From assembly GCA_947455015.1 (NCBI GenBank), contig CANGMY010000018.1, positions 1 to 14,470 on the forward strand: a DNA stretch of 14,470 nucleotides, given 5' to 3'. Origin of the DNA: Microthrixaceae bacterium (GTDB lineage: Bacteria; Actinomycetota; Acidimicrobiia; Acidimicrobiales; Acidimicrobilacustridaceae). The notes beneath the pieces were generated by a model, which saw only the letters and a program-made list of their open reading frames with translations, did not search any database and was not told the origin of the DNA. Positions 6,272 through 13,048 of the stretch are shown in pieces; the first letter of the stretch is position 1, and each line of letters opens with the position of its first letter. The position numbers and the translations under genes were made by a program.

Positions 6272-8038
6272 TTACTCGATCACCACAACGACATCGCCGG
6301 AGCCAACTGAATCGCCAGTGGCGACCTTGATCTCCTTGACGGTGCCGGCCTTGTCGGCGGTGATGTTGTTTTCCATCTTCATGGCCTCGAGCACACACAC
6401 GGTTGCGCCTGCTTCGACTACCTGACCGACCTCGACGAGGATCTTGACGATGGTTCCCTGCATGGGGACGGCAACTGCTCCCGAGCCGCCACCAGCACCT
6501 GCGCCACCGCCGCCACTTGAGCGACGAGGACGGCTTGCGCCACCAGCGGCACCGCCGGCAACAACGGCACCGGCCTGTGATTCAGGAACGAAGACCTTGA
6601 CCGAGAATCGCTTGCCATTGACTTCGACGTCGACGTCGCGCTGGACCTTTGCTTCGGTCTCGCCGTCGGCAACTGTTGCAGTGCTTCCAACGGTGCTGAG
6701 GTCGAGGGTGTCTTCGACCCACTTGGTGGAGTGAATGCCGTCGACGAAATCCTGATGTTCAAGGATGGCGAGGTCGGCGGGAATCGTGGTTGCGATTCCT
6801 TCGATGCGGAATTCGCGCAACGCACGAAGTGTGCGACGAATCGCCGTTTCGCGATCGGAACCCCAGCAAATGAGCTTGCCTACGAGGTTGTCGTAGTACT
6901 GGCTAACGGTGTCGCCAGATTCATAGCCGCCATCCCAGCGGGTGCCGAAACCAGCCGGCGGAACGAGCGTGGTGATGTGGCCGGGAGAGGGGAGGAACTT
7001 GCCCTGCGCCGGATCCTCGGCATTGATGCGGATTTCAATCGCGTGACCTGACAATTCGATCGACTCTTGAGTGAACGAAAGCGGAAGGCCAGATGCAACG
7101 CGGATCTGCTCGGCGACGAGGTCGATGCCCGAGACCATCTCAGTGACGGGATGTTCGACCTGAAGACGGGTGTTCATTTCGAGGAAGTAGAACTCGCCGT
7201 CCTGAAAAAGGAACTCGACGGTGCCAGCGTTGAAGTACCCGCAGGCCTTCGCAACAGTGACTGCTGCTTCACCCATTGCTTGGCGAATCTCCGACGGAAA
7301 GTTCGGTGCCGGGCTCTCTTCGACGAGTTTCTGGTGTCGACGTTGTGCTGAGCAATCGCGTTCGGCGATCCAGACACAATTGCCGTGGGTGTCACCGATG
7401 ATCTGCATCTCGATGTGGCGGGGCCACGTGAGGTAGCGCTCGACGTAGCACTCGTCGCGGCCGAAGCCCTTGAGCGCTTCACTTCGTGCGGAATCGAAAG
7501 CCTCAGCTGCTTCGTCTTCGCTGCGAACAACGCGCATGCCGCGTCCGCCGCCGCCATAGGCAGCCTTGATCGCGACCGGCCAACCGTGCTCTCTGCCGAA
7601 TGTGATCACTTCAGAAGCGTCGTTAAGGAACTCTGTTGTTCCGGGGACGCCGTTCACGCCAGCAGCCTGCGCTGCAATTCGACTTGAGACTTTGTCGCCC
7701 ATGATTTCGATCGCGCCGGGAGGCGGACCAATGAACGTGACGCCGCGCTCGGTGATGGCGCGAGCGAAGTCGGTGTTCTCGGAGAAGAAGCCGTAACCGG
7801 GATGCACGCCGTTGGCACCGCTGCGCTCGATGACATCGAGGATCAGATCGGTGTTGAGGTAGCTCTCGGCTGCCGTCGTTCCGCCAAGCGCGTACGCCTC
7901 GTCGGCGAGGCGCACATGGAGGGCGTCACGATCGAGATCTGAGTACACCGCCACGGTGGCGATGCCCATTTCCTGACAGGCGCGGATGACACGGACTGCG
8001 ATTTCGCCGCGGTTGGCGATGAGGATCTTTTTAAGCAC
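6272..8038 (-). CDS. accA: Acyl-CoA (acetyl-/propionyl-CoA) carboxylase alpha chain: biotin carboxylase plus biotin carboxyl carrier
   Basis: Carboxylates its own biotin with ATP and bicarbonate, and hands the carboxyl to a separate beta subunit that makes malonyl- or methylmalonyl-CoA. Domains in 588 residues: N-terminal biotin carboxylase (KKILIANRGEIAVR, 3-16), ATP-grasp loop AAYGGGGRGM (159-168), ERDCSAQRRHQKLVEESPAP (227-246), LEMNTRLQVEHPVTE (286-300); a C-terminal region with DVEVNGKRFSVKVF (470-483); a Gly/Ala-rich flexible linker (about 493-522); and a biotinyl domain with EAMKMEN, biotin on Lys554. The symbol is used in the actinobacterial sense, not E. coli accA. Substrate choice depends on the unseen beta subunit; the nearby mutase makes propionyl-CoA plausible. 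The start is GTG 8038, directly before the conserved LKKILIANRGE; neither a clear SD nor a -10 box is seen. Confidence 0.93.
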   Translation of the reverse strand: MLKKILIANRGEIAVRVIRACQEMGIATVAVYSDLDRDALHVRLADEAYALGGTTAAESYLNTDLILDVIERSGANGVHPGYGFFSENTDFARAITERGVTFIGPPPGAIEIMGDKVSSRIAAQAAGVNGVPGTTEFLNDASEVITFGREHGWPVAIKAAYGGGGRGMRVVRSEDEAAEAFDSARSEALKGFGRDECYVERYLTWPRHIEMQIIGDTHGNCVWIAERDCSAQRRHQKLVEESPAPNFPSEIRQAMGEAAVTVAKACGYFNAGTVEFLFQDGEFYFLEMNTRLQVEHPVTEMVSGIDLVAEQIRVASGLPLSFTQESIELSGHAIEIRINAEDPAQGKFLPSPGHITTLVPPAGFGTRWDGGYESGDTVSQYYDNLVGKLICWGSDRETAIRRTLRALREFRIEGIATTIPADLAILEHQDFVDGIHSTKWVEDTLDLSTVGSTATVADGETEAKVQRDVDVEVNGKRFSVKVFVPESQAGAVVAGGAAGGASRPRRSSGGGGAGAGGGSGAVAVPMQGTIVKILVEVGQVVEAGATVCVLEAMKMENNITADKAGTVKEIKVATGDSVGSGDVVVVIE

Positions 8039-8042
8039 GCCC

Positions 8043-8048
8043 TATGGT
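8043..8048 (+). promoter_or_regulatory. Predicted -10 box of birA, which would move its start to GTG 8056
   Basis: TATGGT fits TANNNT and lies seven bases before an in-frame GTG at 8056, the same spacing seen at other genes in this window. If it is real, the upstream in-frame ATG 8044 lies inside the promoter and translation begins at 8056 on a leaderless mRNA. Confidence 0.4.
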
Positions 8049-8856
8049 GGCACGCGTGAACAGGTCCTTCGCCACTTCTGAGGTTCCGGGCACCCGATTC
8101 GCCGATGTGCGATGGGTGGCCGAGACCGGTTCGACCAATCAAGACCTTCTCGCGGCCGCCGCTGAGGGTGCTACCGAGGGCGTTGTACTCGTTGCCGATC
8201 ACCAAACGGCCGGCCGTGGTCGGCTGGATCGGTCCTGGATCGCCCCTGCTGGGGCCTCATTGCTCGTTTCGGCTCTGCTGCGCCCAACCATGGGCCCCGA
8301 GGACCTCTTCCTGCTGACGTTGGCCTGTGGGCTGGCTGCGGTCGATGCCGTTGACGAGGTGGCCGGGGTTCGGCCGGGCCTGAAGTGGCCGAACGATCTC
8401 GTGGTCGCTGCTGGGCCCCTGGCCGACCGAAAGCTCGCGGGGATTTTGGCCGAGTCGCATGTGGTGAATGGTCAGGTCGACGCGGTGGTGGTCGGGATGG
8501 GACTCAACCTCGATTGGCCGGAGGAACTTCCCGAAGAACTCGCGGCGACCGCAGCCTCGGTGAATCACCTCACGGGCGAGTCGGTTGACCGTGAAGAAGT
8601 TCTTGTCGCGTGGCTTCGCCACTACGACCGTCATCTCGCGTCGATCGCCGATGTACAGAAGCGAGCTGGATTTCTTGATGAAGTTCGCGCCGTATCGGCA
8701 ACGCTCGGACGCGATGTTCGAGTGGAAAGCACCACGACGGCGTTCGAGGGTCAAGCAGTTGCTATCGCCGACGATGGGCGACTGCTGGTTGAGTGCGATG
8801 GCGAGGTTGTCGCCGTGACAGTCGGCGACATCGTGCACGCACGCCTAATGGGTTGA
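8044..8856 (+). CDS. birA: Biotin--[acetyl-CoA carboxylase] ligase, without DNA-binding domain
   Basis: Activates biotin to biotinyl-5'-AMP and attaches it to the lysine of carboxyl carrier domains, such as Lys554 of the divergent accA product. Seen (numbering from ATG 8044): TGSTNQ (28-33), the biotin/AMP loop QTAGRGRLDRSW (54-65), KWPNDLVV (114-121), then KLAGILAES and VVVGMGLNL, and a short C-terminal SH3-like domain. At 270 residues there is no N-terminal helix-turn-helix, so this is the monofunctional type that does not itself repress biotin genes. In-frame starts are ATG 8044, GTG 8047 and GTG 8056; conserved sequence begins around residue 22, so all are possible, and the TATGGT box favours 8056 (266 residues). 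Only five bases separate ATG 8044 from the accA start. Convergent with the PabC-like gene, gap seven bases. Confidence 0.92.
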   Translation: MVARVNRSFATSEVPGTRFADVRWVAETGSTNQDLLAAAAEGATEGVVLVADHQTAGRGRLDRSWIAPAGASLLVSALLRPTMGPEDLFLLTLACGLAAVDAVDEVAGVRPGLKWPNDLVVAAGPLADRKLAGILAESHVVNGQVDAVVVGMGLNLDWPEELPEELAATAASVNHLTGESVDREEVLVAWLRHYDRHLASIADVQKRAGFLDEVRAVSATLGRDVRVESTTTAFEGQAVAIADDGRLLVECDGEVVAVTVGDIVHARLMG

Positions 8857-8863
8857 GGCTTGT

Positions 8864-9679
8864 CTAAGTTGCTGAAAGCTTTGCGATCGCTTGGTGAGCA
8901 TCGGCTGTGGACTGCCCGTCGGTCGGGAAGGCACGATCGTTGATCCGATGAACGGGAACAACACCAGTTGTCGACGAGGTGATGAACGCTTCAGCGGCGC
9001 GTTCGAAATCGGAAGGAAAGAGATCGCTTTCGGTCGCCAACTTCGCATCGATGAGTACCTCGCGAATGATGCCCGGAAGGCACCCGCTCGCAAGAGACGG
9101 TGTGACGATGCGATCGTCAATGACGAGGAAAAGATTCGAGGTCGTGCACTCGCTGAGTCGACCGGTGCTATCGCAAAGGATCGCATTATCGAAACCCTTT
9201 GACGTCGCGTAACGAAGAATGGCTGCATTCTCGCCCCAACTTGTGGACTTGATTCCTGCAAGTGGCGAGTGTTCGTTGCGTGTCCACTCAACGGTGCACA
9301 ACGCAGCCGTTGCAGACGCTTCGGGGAGTGGGGCGGTTGTAATGACGGTAAGCGGTTGCGTTCCACGAACGCGGGGCGATTCGCCCGGCCCCGGAGTGAT
9401 TGTGATGCGCACACGCGCGTCGACAGCGTTATTCGCCGCGACGAGTTGTGAAAGTGCGGTGCTGAGAACCGAATCGGTTGGGGCGTTCTCGATCTGAAGG
9501 CGATCGATGCCGTTCCGCAGACGACGAAGATGACGATCGAGGAAGATCGGTTTCTCGTTACGAACGATCAGTGTGTCGAAGACGCCATCGCCAAGCAGGA
9601 ATCCGTGGTCGTTTGGCGAAACCCCGTCTGTCGAAGCTCGAACAAGTTCGCCATTGATCCACACGCTTTGTTCCATCAT
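8864..9679 (-). CDS. pabC: Class IV aminotransferase-fold enzyme, probably 4-amino-4-deoxychorismate lyase (PabC)
   Basis: PLP enzyme that would release pyruvate from aminodeoxychorismate to give p-aminobenzoate, the step after PabB. The 271 residues show fold-type IV landmarks: DHGFLLGDGVFDTL (24-37), the probable Schiff-base lysine K144 in LAGIKSTSWGEN, GRLSECTTSNLFLV (173-186), and a late STTGVVPV phosphate-binding segment. The fold is shared with branched-chain and D-amino acid aminotransferases; the lyase assignment rests mainly on coupling to pabB. ATG 9679 overlaps the pabB stop (ATGA), and a second in-frame ATG follows immediately at 9676. No SD is visible, so translation likely depends on ribosomes finishing pabB. 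Stop TAG at 8864-8866. Confidence 0.8.
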   Translation of the reverse strand: MMEQSVWINGELVRASTDGVSPNDHGFLLGDGVFDTLIVRNEKPIFLDRHLRRLRNGIDRLQIENAPTDSVLSTALSQLVAANNAVDARVRITITPGPGESPRVRGTQPLTVITTAPLPEASATAALCTVEWTRNEHSPLAGIKSTSWGENAAILRYATSKGFDNAILCDSTGRLSECTTSNLFLVIDDRIVTPSLASGCLPGIIREVLIDAKLATESDLFPSDFERAAEAFITSSTTGVVPVHRINDRAFPTDGQSTADAHQAIAKLSAT

Positions 9680-10713
9680 TTCGAACGTTCCGAGGCAAGA
9701 GCGATGAGGCGAGCTGCTTTGAGCTCGGTTTCATCCCATTCGTCCTCGGCGGTGGAATCCCACGTGATCGCGCCACCGGTTCCGAAACAGAGTTGGTCGT
9801 GCTCTACCCAGAACGTTCGGATTGCCACGTTGAGTTCGCCGATTGAGCGATCAGCGTCGACCCAACCGATTGCGCCGCAGTACACGCCTCGATCGACAGG
9901 TTCGAGGTCGTTTATCTGTTCCAGAGCGGCAATCTTTGGCGCCCCGGTGACCGAACCGGGAGCAAATGTCGCGTCGAGGAGTTCGGCCCACGTAACGCCC
10001 GATCGAAGTTCGCCTTCGACGGTGCTCACGAGGTGGTCGAGGCCTGGATGGTGCTGCCGCTCGAGGAGATTTGGCACCACGACTGATCCGGGCTTGCACA
10101 CTCGACCTAAGTCATTGCGGACCAGATCGACGATCATGATGTTCTCAGCGCAGTCCTTCTCGCTAAATCCACCGCCAGTCGAGGTTGTTCCCTTGATCGG
10201 TGCCGAGCGAATACGCGAATGATCGCGAGCGAGGAAAAGTTCAGGCGACGCTGACGCAATTCGGATGCCGGCTTCAGGGAGTTCGATCACTGCTTGGAAC
10301 GGAGCGGGGTTTCCGTTTGCGAGTTGTTCGCCTAAAGCGAGCATTGACGCGTCGTCGGGAAGAGGCGCCGAAAGCCGCCGGGTGAGATTCACTTGATAAA
10401 CGTCGCCGGCAGCTATCGATTCGCGAATGCGCGCAACTCGGTCGGAGAACTCTGTTTGCGAAAGCGAGGATGACCAAGATTCTGCGTGAGGTCCTCTCCA
10501 CGCTTGCGATGGCCGAGGCAACGATGCTGTTGGTCGCCTCCGTTCGAATCGAGCGCATGTCGGTTCGCCGTCGAAGGGAAGCACGACGGCCCACCACCCA
10601 TCTGATTCGAGGGCCGAGAGGTCTGAGGTGACATCGACGAGTCCGGACGCGACCATCCCGCCGACGACTGCAAGCGGCTCGATCCGTTGGGCCGAAAGGG
10701 TGGAGAGGTTCAC
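9676..10713 (-). CDS. pabB: Aminodeoxychorismate synthase component I (PabB)
   Basis: Converts chorismate, with ammonia from a glutaminase partner, to 4-amino-4-deoxychorismate for folate synthesis. Seen in 345 residues: DVYQVNLTRRL (104-114), ASPELFL (155-161), PIKGTTSTGG (172-181), MIVDLVRNDLGRV, GSVTGAPK and a final GGAITWDST region. Lys174 in PIKGT is the residue that separates PabB (Lys nucleophile) from anthranilate synthase TrpE (Ala), so PabB is favoured. The N-terminal domain is short: the chorismate-binding core begins near residue 88, compared with about 450 residues for E. coli PabB. The usual Arg after PIKGT is replaced (TTSTGG). No pabA glutaminase gene is in the window. The start is GTG 10713, with a candidate -10 box nine bases upstream. 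Confidence 0.88.
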   Translation of the reverse strand: MNLSTLSAQRIEPLAVVGGMVASGLVDVTSDLSALESDGWWAVVLPFDGEPTCARFERRRPTASLPRPSQAWRGPHAESWSSSLSQTEFSDRVARIRESIAAGDVYQVNLTRRLSAPLPDDASMLALGEQLANGNPAPFQAVIELPEAGIRIASASPELFLARDHSRIRSAPIKGTTSTGGGFSEKDCAENIMIVDLVRNDLGRVCKPGSVVVPNLLERQHHPGLDHLVSTVEGELRSGVTWAELLDATFAPGSVTGAPKIAALEQINDLEPVDRGVYCGAIGWVDADRSIGELNVAIRTFWVEHDQLCFGTGGAITWDSTAEDEWDETELKAARLIALASERSK

Positions 10714-10722
10714 GATCGTGTG

Positions 10723-10728
10723 AGCCTA
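10723..10728 (-). promoter_or_regulatory. Predicted -10 box of the pabB-pabC operon
   Basis: On the minus strand TAGGCT fits TANNNT and lies nine bases before GTG 10713. A TTGACC (plus 10743-10748) is upstream, but only 14 bp away, short for a -35 partner. A leaderless or nearly leaderless transcript is inferred. Confidence 0.38.
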
Positions 10729-10770
10729 CGGCGACGAATGCAGGTCAACAGGGGCTGACGCCTGTATTTG

Positions 10771-10780
10771 GGAGGCCTCC
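10771..10780 (+). promoter_or_regulatory. 10-bp perfect palindrome in the LCP promoter, possible operator
   Basis: GGAGGCCTCC is an exact inverted repeat that ends two bases before the predicted LCP -10 box, in the 82-bp divergent gap between pabB and the LCP gene. A regulator binding here would cover the -35/-10 spacer. There is no second copy in the window, so function is speculative. Confidence 0.25.
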
Positions 10781-10782
10781 GG

Positions 10783-10788
10783 TAGTGT
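10783..10788 (+). promoter_or_regulatory. Predicted -10 box of the LCP gene (leaderless)
   Basis: TAGTGT fits TANNNT and is followed after seven bases by the GTG start at 10796. No SD lies between. The -35 region is not recognisable. Confidence 0.42.
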
Positions 10789-10795
10789 TCGGCCC

Positions 10796-11974
10796 GTGCG
10801 TCACCCCTCTCGCACGTGGCCTCAGCGGCTACTGCTCTCTCTCAATGTCTTCATCGTGTTCGCCTGCCTCCTTGCGGCAGGCGGTTTGGCGTGGGCCTAC
10901 AACCAGGCCAGCGCTCTGCCTCGAATCGATGTCGGCACCTCGCTGCAGGCCCCCAGTGCGCCAGGTGAGGCAATGAACATTCTCCTTGTGGGCATCGACG
11001 ACGGTATGGGTCTAAGCGAAGGTGACCCAGTCCTTCGTGGGCGAAGCAAGTCCCTCAATACCGACACAATCATGATCTTGCGGGTCGAACCAAAGACCCA
11101 GCAGGCGTCTCTGCTCTCACTTCCGCGAGATCTGTGGATTGATATCCCAGGCGGCGGACAGGGGCGTATCAACTCGACGCTTGCACTGGGCGGACCAGAA
11201 CGACTGATTCAGACCATCAACCAAAACTTTGGTATTCCGATCAATCACTACGTCATGATCGACTTCCAAGGTTTTGAAGCATTAGTTAAAGCGATTAACG
11301 GTGTCCCTGTGTACTTCAACTTTCCGTCGCGCGATCAAGCCACCGGCCTTTTTCAATACGACACGGGTTGTCAGGTTCTCTCCGGTGAGCAAGCGCTGGC
11401 ATTTGCCCGTTCCCGACATTTCGAAATCTCTCGCGACAACATGAAGACCTGGCAAGAAGACCCCACGAGCGACTTCGGTCGTGTCACTCGTCAGCAGCAG
11501 TTCATTCGTGCATCACTGAAGAAGGCCGTTGCGCAGGGCGTGCGCAATCCTTTCATTCTGAAGGACTTCCTCCAGATCGCTCAGAAAAACGTGACACTCG
11601 ATACCGAGTTCACCATTCAGGACCTCGTTGATCTTGGGTCGCAGTTCCGAACGTTCGATCCCGACGCTCTCGTCAGTTTCACACCTGTGGCCACCGGAAC
11701 GTTTAAGGGAGCAGCGAGTGTTCTCGAACTCAACGTCGCTGCTTCGCAACCGATGTTCGATATCTTCCGCGGGTTGCGCCCCATTCCGTCGCCGATTGCA
11801 GCGCCGGACTTGAGTGCGCTTACGACGACAACAACATCAGCAACCAAAGCGTCAACAGCCAGTTCTGTTGCTCCCTCAACCACAATGGGAACAACGACAA
11901 CAACGCTAGGAATCACCACGACGTCGATGAGTGATTTCATTCCGCGTGTGCCCGAAGGTCAAACCTGCGGCTGA
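10796..11974 (+). CDS. LytR-CpsA-Psr (LCP) family cell-wall glycopolymer ligase
   Basis: Membrane-anchored enzyme predicted to transfer undecaprenyl-linked glycopolymer to peptidoglycan outside the cell. The 392 residues comprise a short basic N-terminus and one membrane segment (about 11-35, inside-to-outside), then the LCP domain (about 61-245): MNILLVGID (60-68), TDTIMILRV (89-97), LSLPRDLWIDIPG (108-119), GRINSTLALGG (123-133), FARSRHF (203-209) and DFGRVTRQQQFI (226-237). The Asp and Arg residues of these motifs are the expected Mg/pyrophosphate ligands. The C-terminus carries a Thr/Ser/Ala-rich tail (about 343-378) and ends PEGQTCG, with Cys391 as penultimate residue; Cys192 lies in the catalytic domain. 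The start is GTG 10796, leaderless by its -10 box. The neighbouring sugar-synthesis and glycosyltransferase genes fit a role in attaching surface polysaccharide. Confidence 0.9.
   Translation: MRHPSRTWPQRLLLSLNVFIVFACLLAAGGLAWAYNQASALPRIDVGTSLQAPSAPGEAMNILLVGIDDGMGLSEGDPVLRGRSKSLNTDTIMILRVEPKTQQASLLSLPRDLWIDIPGGGQGRINSTLALGGPERLIQTINQNFGIPINHYVMIDFQGFEALVKAINGVPVYFNFPSRDQATGLFQYDTGCQVLSGEQALAFARSRHFEISRDNMKTWQEDPTSDFGRVTRQQQFIRASLKKAVAQGVRNPFILKDFLQIAQKNVTLDTEFTIQDLVDLGSQFRTFDPDALVSFTPVATGTFKGAASVLELNVAASQPMFDIFRGLRPIPSPIAAPDLSALTTTTTSATKASTASSVAPSTTMGTTTTTLGITTTSMSDFIPRVPEGQTCG
11820..11930 (+). repeat. Low-complexity ACN/threonine-codon tract within the LCP gene
   Basis: Runs of ACG, ACA and ACC codons (for example acgacgacaacaacatcagc and acaacgacaacaacg) encode the Thr-rich tail of the LCP protein. 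The codons are mixed rather than one pure microsatellite, which suggests selection for the residues more than simple slippage. Confidence 0.6.
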
Positions 11975-12000
11975 GTCGTTAGACGGGGCGGGCTTCAGCC
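11969..12000. terminator. Weak inverted repeat across the convergent stops of the LCP gene and fcl
   Basis: GGCTGA (11969-11974, containing the LCP stop) pairs with TCAGCC (11995-12000, inside the fcl end), leaving a loop of 20 bases. It has no T tract, so it is a poor intrinsic terminator; it is listed only because the genes leave four bases between them and nothing better is visible. Confidence 0.15.
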
Positions 12001-12956
12001 TCGACTCGGTTGGCGAGATACCAATCAAGAGTCTGTTGAAGGCCTTCGTCGAAGGTCGTGCCGGCCGTGAAGCCGAAGTGTTCACGAGCTCGTGAGCCGT
12101 CGACGCCGCGTCGGGGTTGTCCGTCGGGCTTGGTGGTATCCCAGCGAACTTCGCCCTCGTAGCCGACAAGTTTCACGATGATCTCGACGAGTTCTCGGAT
12201 CGGAAGTTCACGGTCTGCGCCAAGATTGACTGGTTGGTCGTCATTGTAAAACTCGGCGGCCATGACGATGCCTTGCGCTGCATCGTCGACGTAAAGAAAT
12301 TCACGACTGGCAGAACCGGTTCCCCACACCTCGAGATGCTCGGCGCCAGCTTCTTTGGCATCGACTGCCTTCTTGATGAGAGCGGGAATGACATGTGAGA
12401 CGGCGGGGTGGAACTTGTCGCGAGGCCCGTAGAGGTTGGTGGGCATCAGGTAGATCGCGTCTTGTCCGTATTGCGCTCGGTTGGCCTGCACCTGAACGAG
12501 CTGTGCCAGTTTCGCGATGCCGTACGGGGCGTTTGTCTCTTCGGGGTAGCCCTGCCAGAGCGAATCTTCCGAAAATGGGACGGGCGTGAACTTTGGGTAC
12601 GAGCAAATCGTTCCGACCATCACCGTCTTCGGCGTGTTCTGAAGGCGCGCTTCATCGAGCACGTAGGTGCCCATCAAAAGATTGTCGAGATAGAGCTCGG
12701 CGGGGCGTTCCATATTGGCGCCGATGCCTCCAACTCGAGCTGCCAGGTGAATCACCAGATCGGGAGTGGTTTCAGCGAAGAGGCGACGAACTGCGTCACG
12801 GTCGCGCAGGTCAAACTCGGCACTCGATGGGGTGAAGAGTTCTCGTGCGCCGCGGCTACGAACCTGATCGACGACGGCTTGGCCGAGGAAACCTCGCCCA
12901 CCAGTAATGAGGACCTTGCGGTCGTTCCAGAAGGCGGTGTCAGGCACAAACTCCAT
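11979..12956 (-). CDS. fcl: GDP-L-fucose synthase (GDP-4-keto-6-deoxymannose epimerase/reductase)
   Basis: Makes GDP-L-fucose from GDP-4-keto-6-deoxy-D-mannose with NADPH, supplying an activated deoxysugar for surface glycans. An extended SDR protein of 325 residues: dinucleotide loop GGRGFLG (19-25), HLAARVGGIGAN (70-81, typical of this family), GTICSYPKF (115-123), YGIAK (145-149), MPTNLYGPRDKFHPAVSHVI (171-190) and REFLYVDD (218-225). By alignment from memory to E. coli Fcl, the Tyr/Lys pair is Y145/K149, the epimerase Cys is C118 and His is H188; the catalytic Ser position is Thr116. No gmd (GDP-mannose dehydratase) gene is in view. ATG 12956 is preceded by a TAGGGT box six bases upstream. 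Divergent from the glycosyltransferase at 13049; convergent with the LCP gene, four bases apart. Confidence 0.9.
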   Translation of the reverse strand: MEFVPDTAFWNDRKVLITGGRGFLGQAVVDQVRSRGARELFTPSSAEFDLRDRDAVRRLFAETTPDLVIHLAARVGGIGANMERPAELYLDNLLMGTYVLDEARLQNTPKTVMVGTICSYPKFTPVPFSEDSLWQGYPEETNAPYGIAKLAQLVQVQANRAQYGQDAIYLMPTNLYGPRDKFHPAVSHVIPALIKKAVDAKEAGAEHLEVWGTGSASREFLYVDDAAQGIVMAAEFYNDDQPVNLGADRELPIRELVEIIVKLVGYEGEVRWDTTKPDGQPRRGVDGSRAREHFGFTAGTTFDEGLQQTLDWYLANRVEAEARPV

Positions 12957-12962
12957 GCGCTC

Positions 12963-12968
12963 ACCCTA
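12963..12968 (-). promoter_or_regulatory. Predicted -10 box of fcl (leaderless)
   Basis: On the minus strand TAGGGT fits TANNNT and lies six bases before ATG 12956, the same spacing as at the mutase gene. The mRNA would begin at the ATG. No clear -35 is seen. Confidence 0.42.
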
Positions 12969-13048
12969 CCGACCGTTGCGGCACGTCTCGGGTTGCCCTG
13001 GCGGCGATGCCGGGGGAGTCCTCGCCACCGTGGGAGACTGGTTCGCCC

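Noticed and set aside
3235..8890. GCGATCGC octamer palindromes (3235-3242 and 8883-8890), similar to cyanobacterial HIP1
   Set aside because: Only two copies in 14 kb, not far from chance for a sequence of this GC content, and CGATCG is common here through codon usage.
9676..10713. Anthranilate synthase component I (TrpE) as the identity
   Set aside because: The PIKGT motif has the PabB-type lysine, and the coupled PabC-like gene supports the p-aminobenzoate branch.
11820..11930. Possible CRISPR or tandem-repeat array from the ACA/ACG runs
   Set aside because: There are no regular repeat-spacer units; the runs are in frame and encode a threonine-rich tail.
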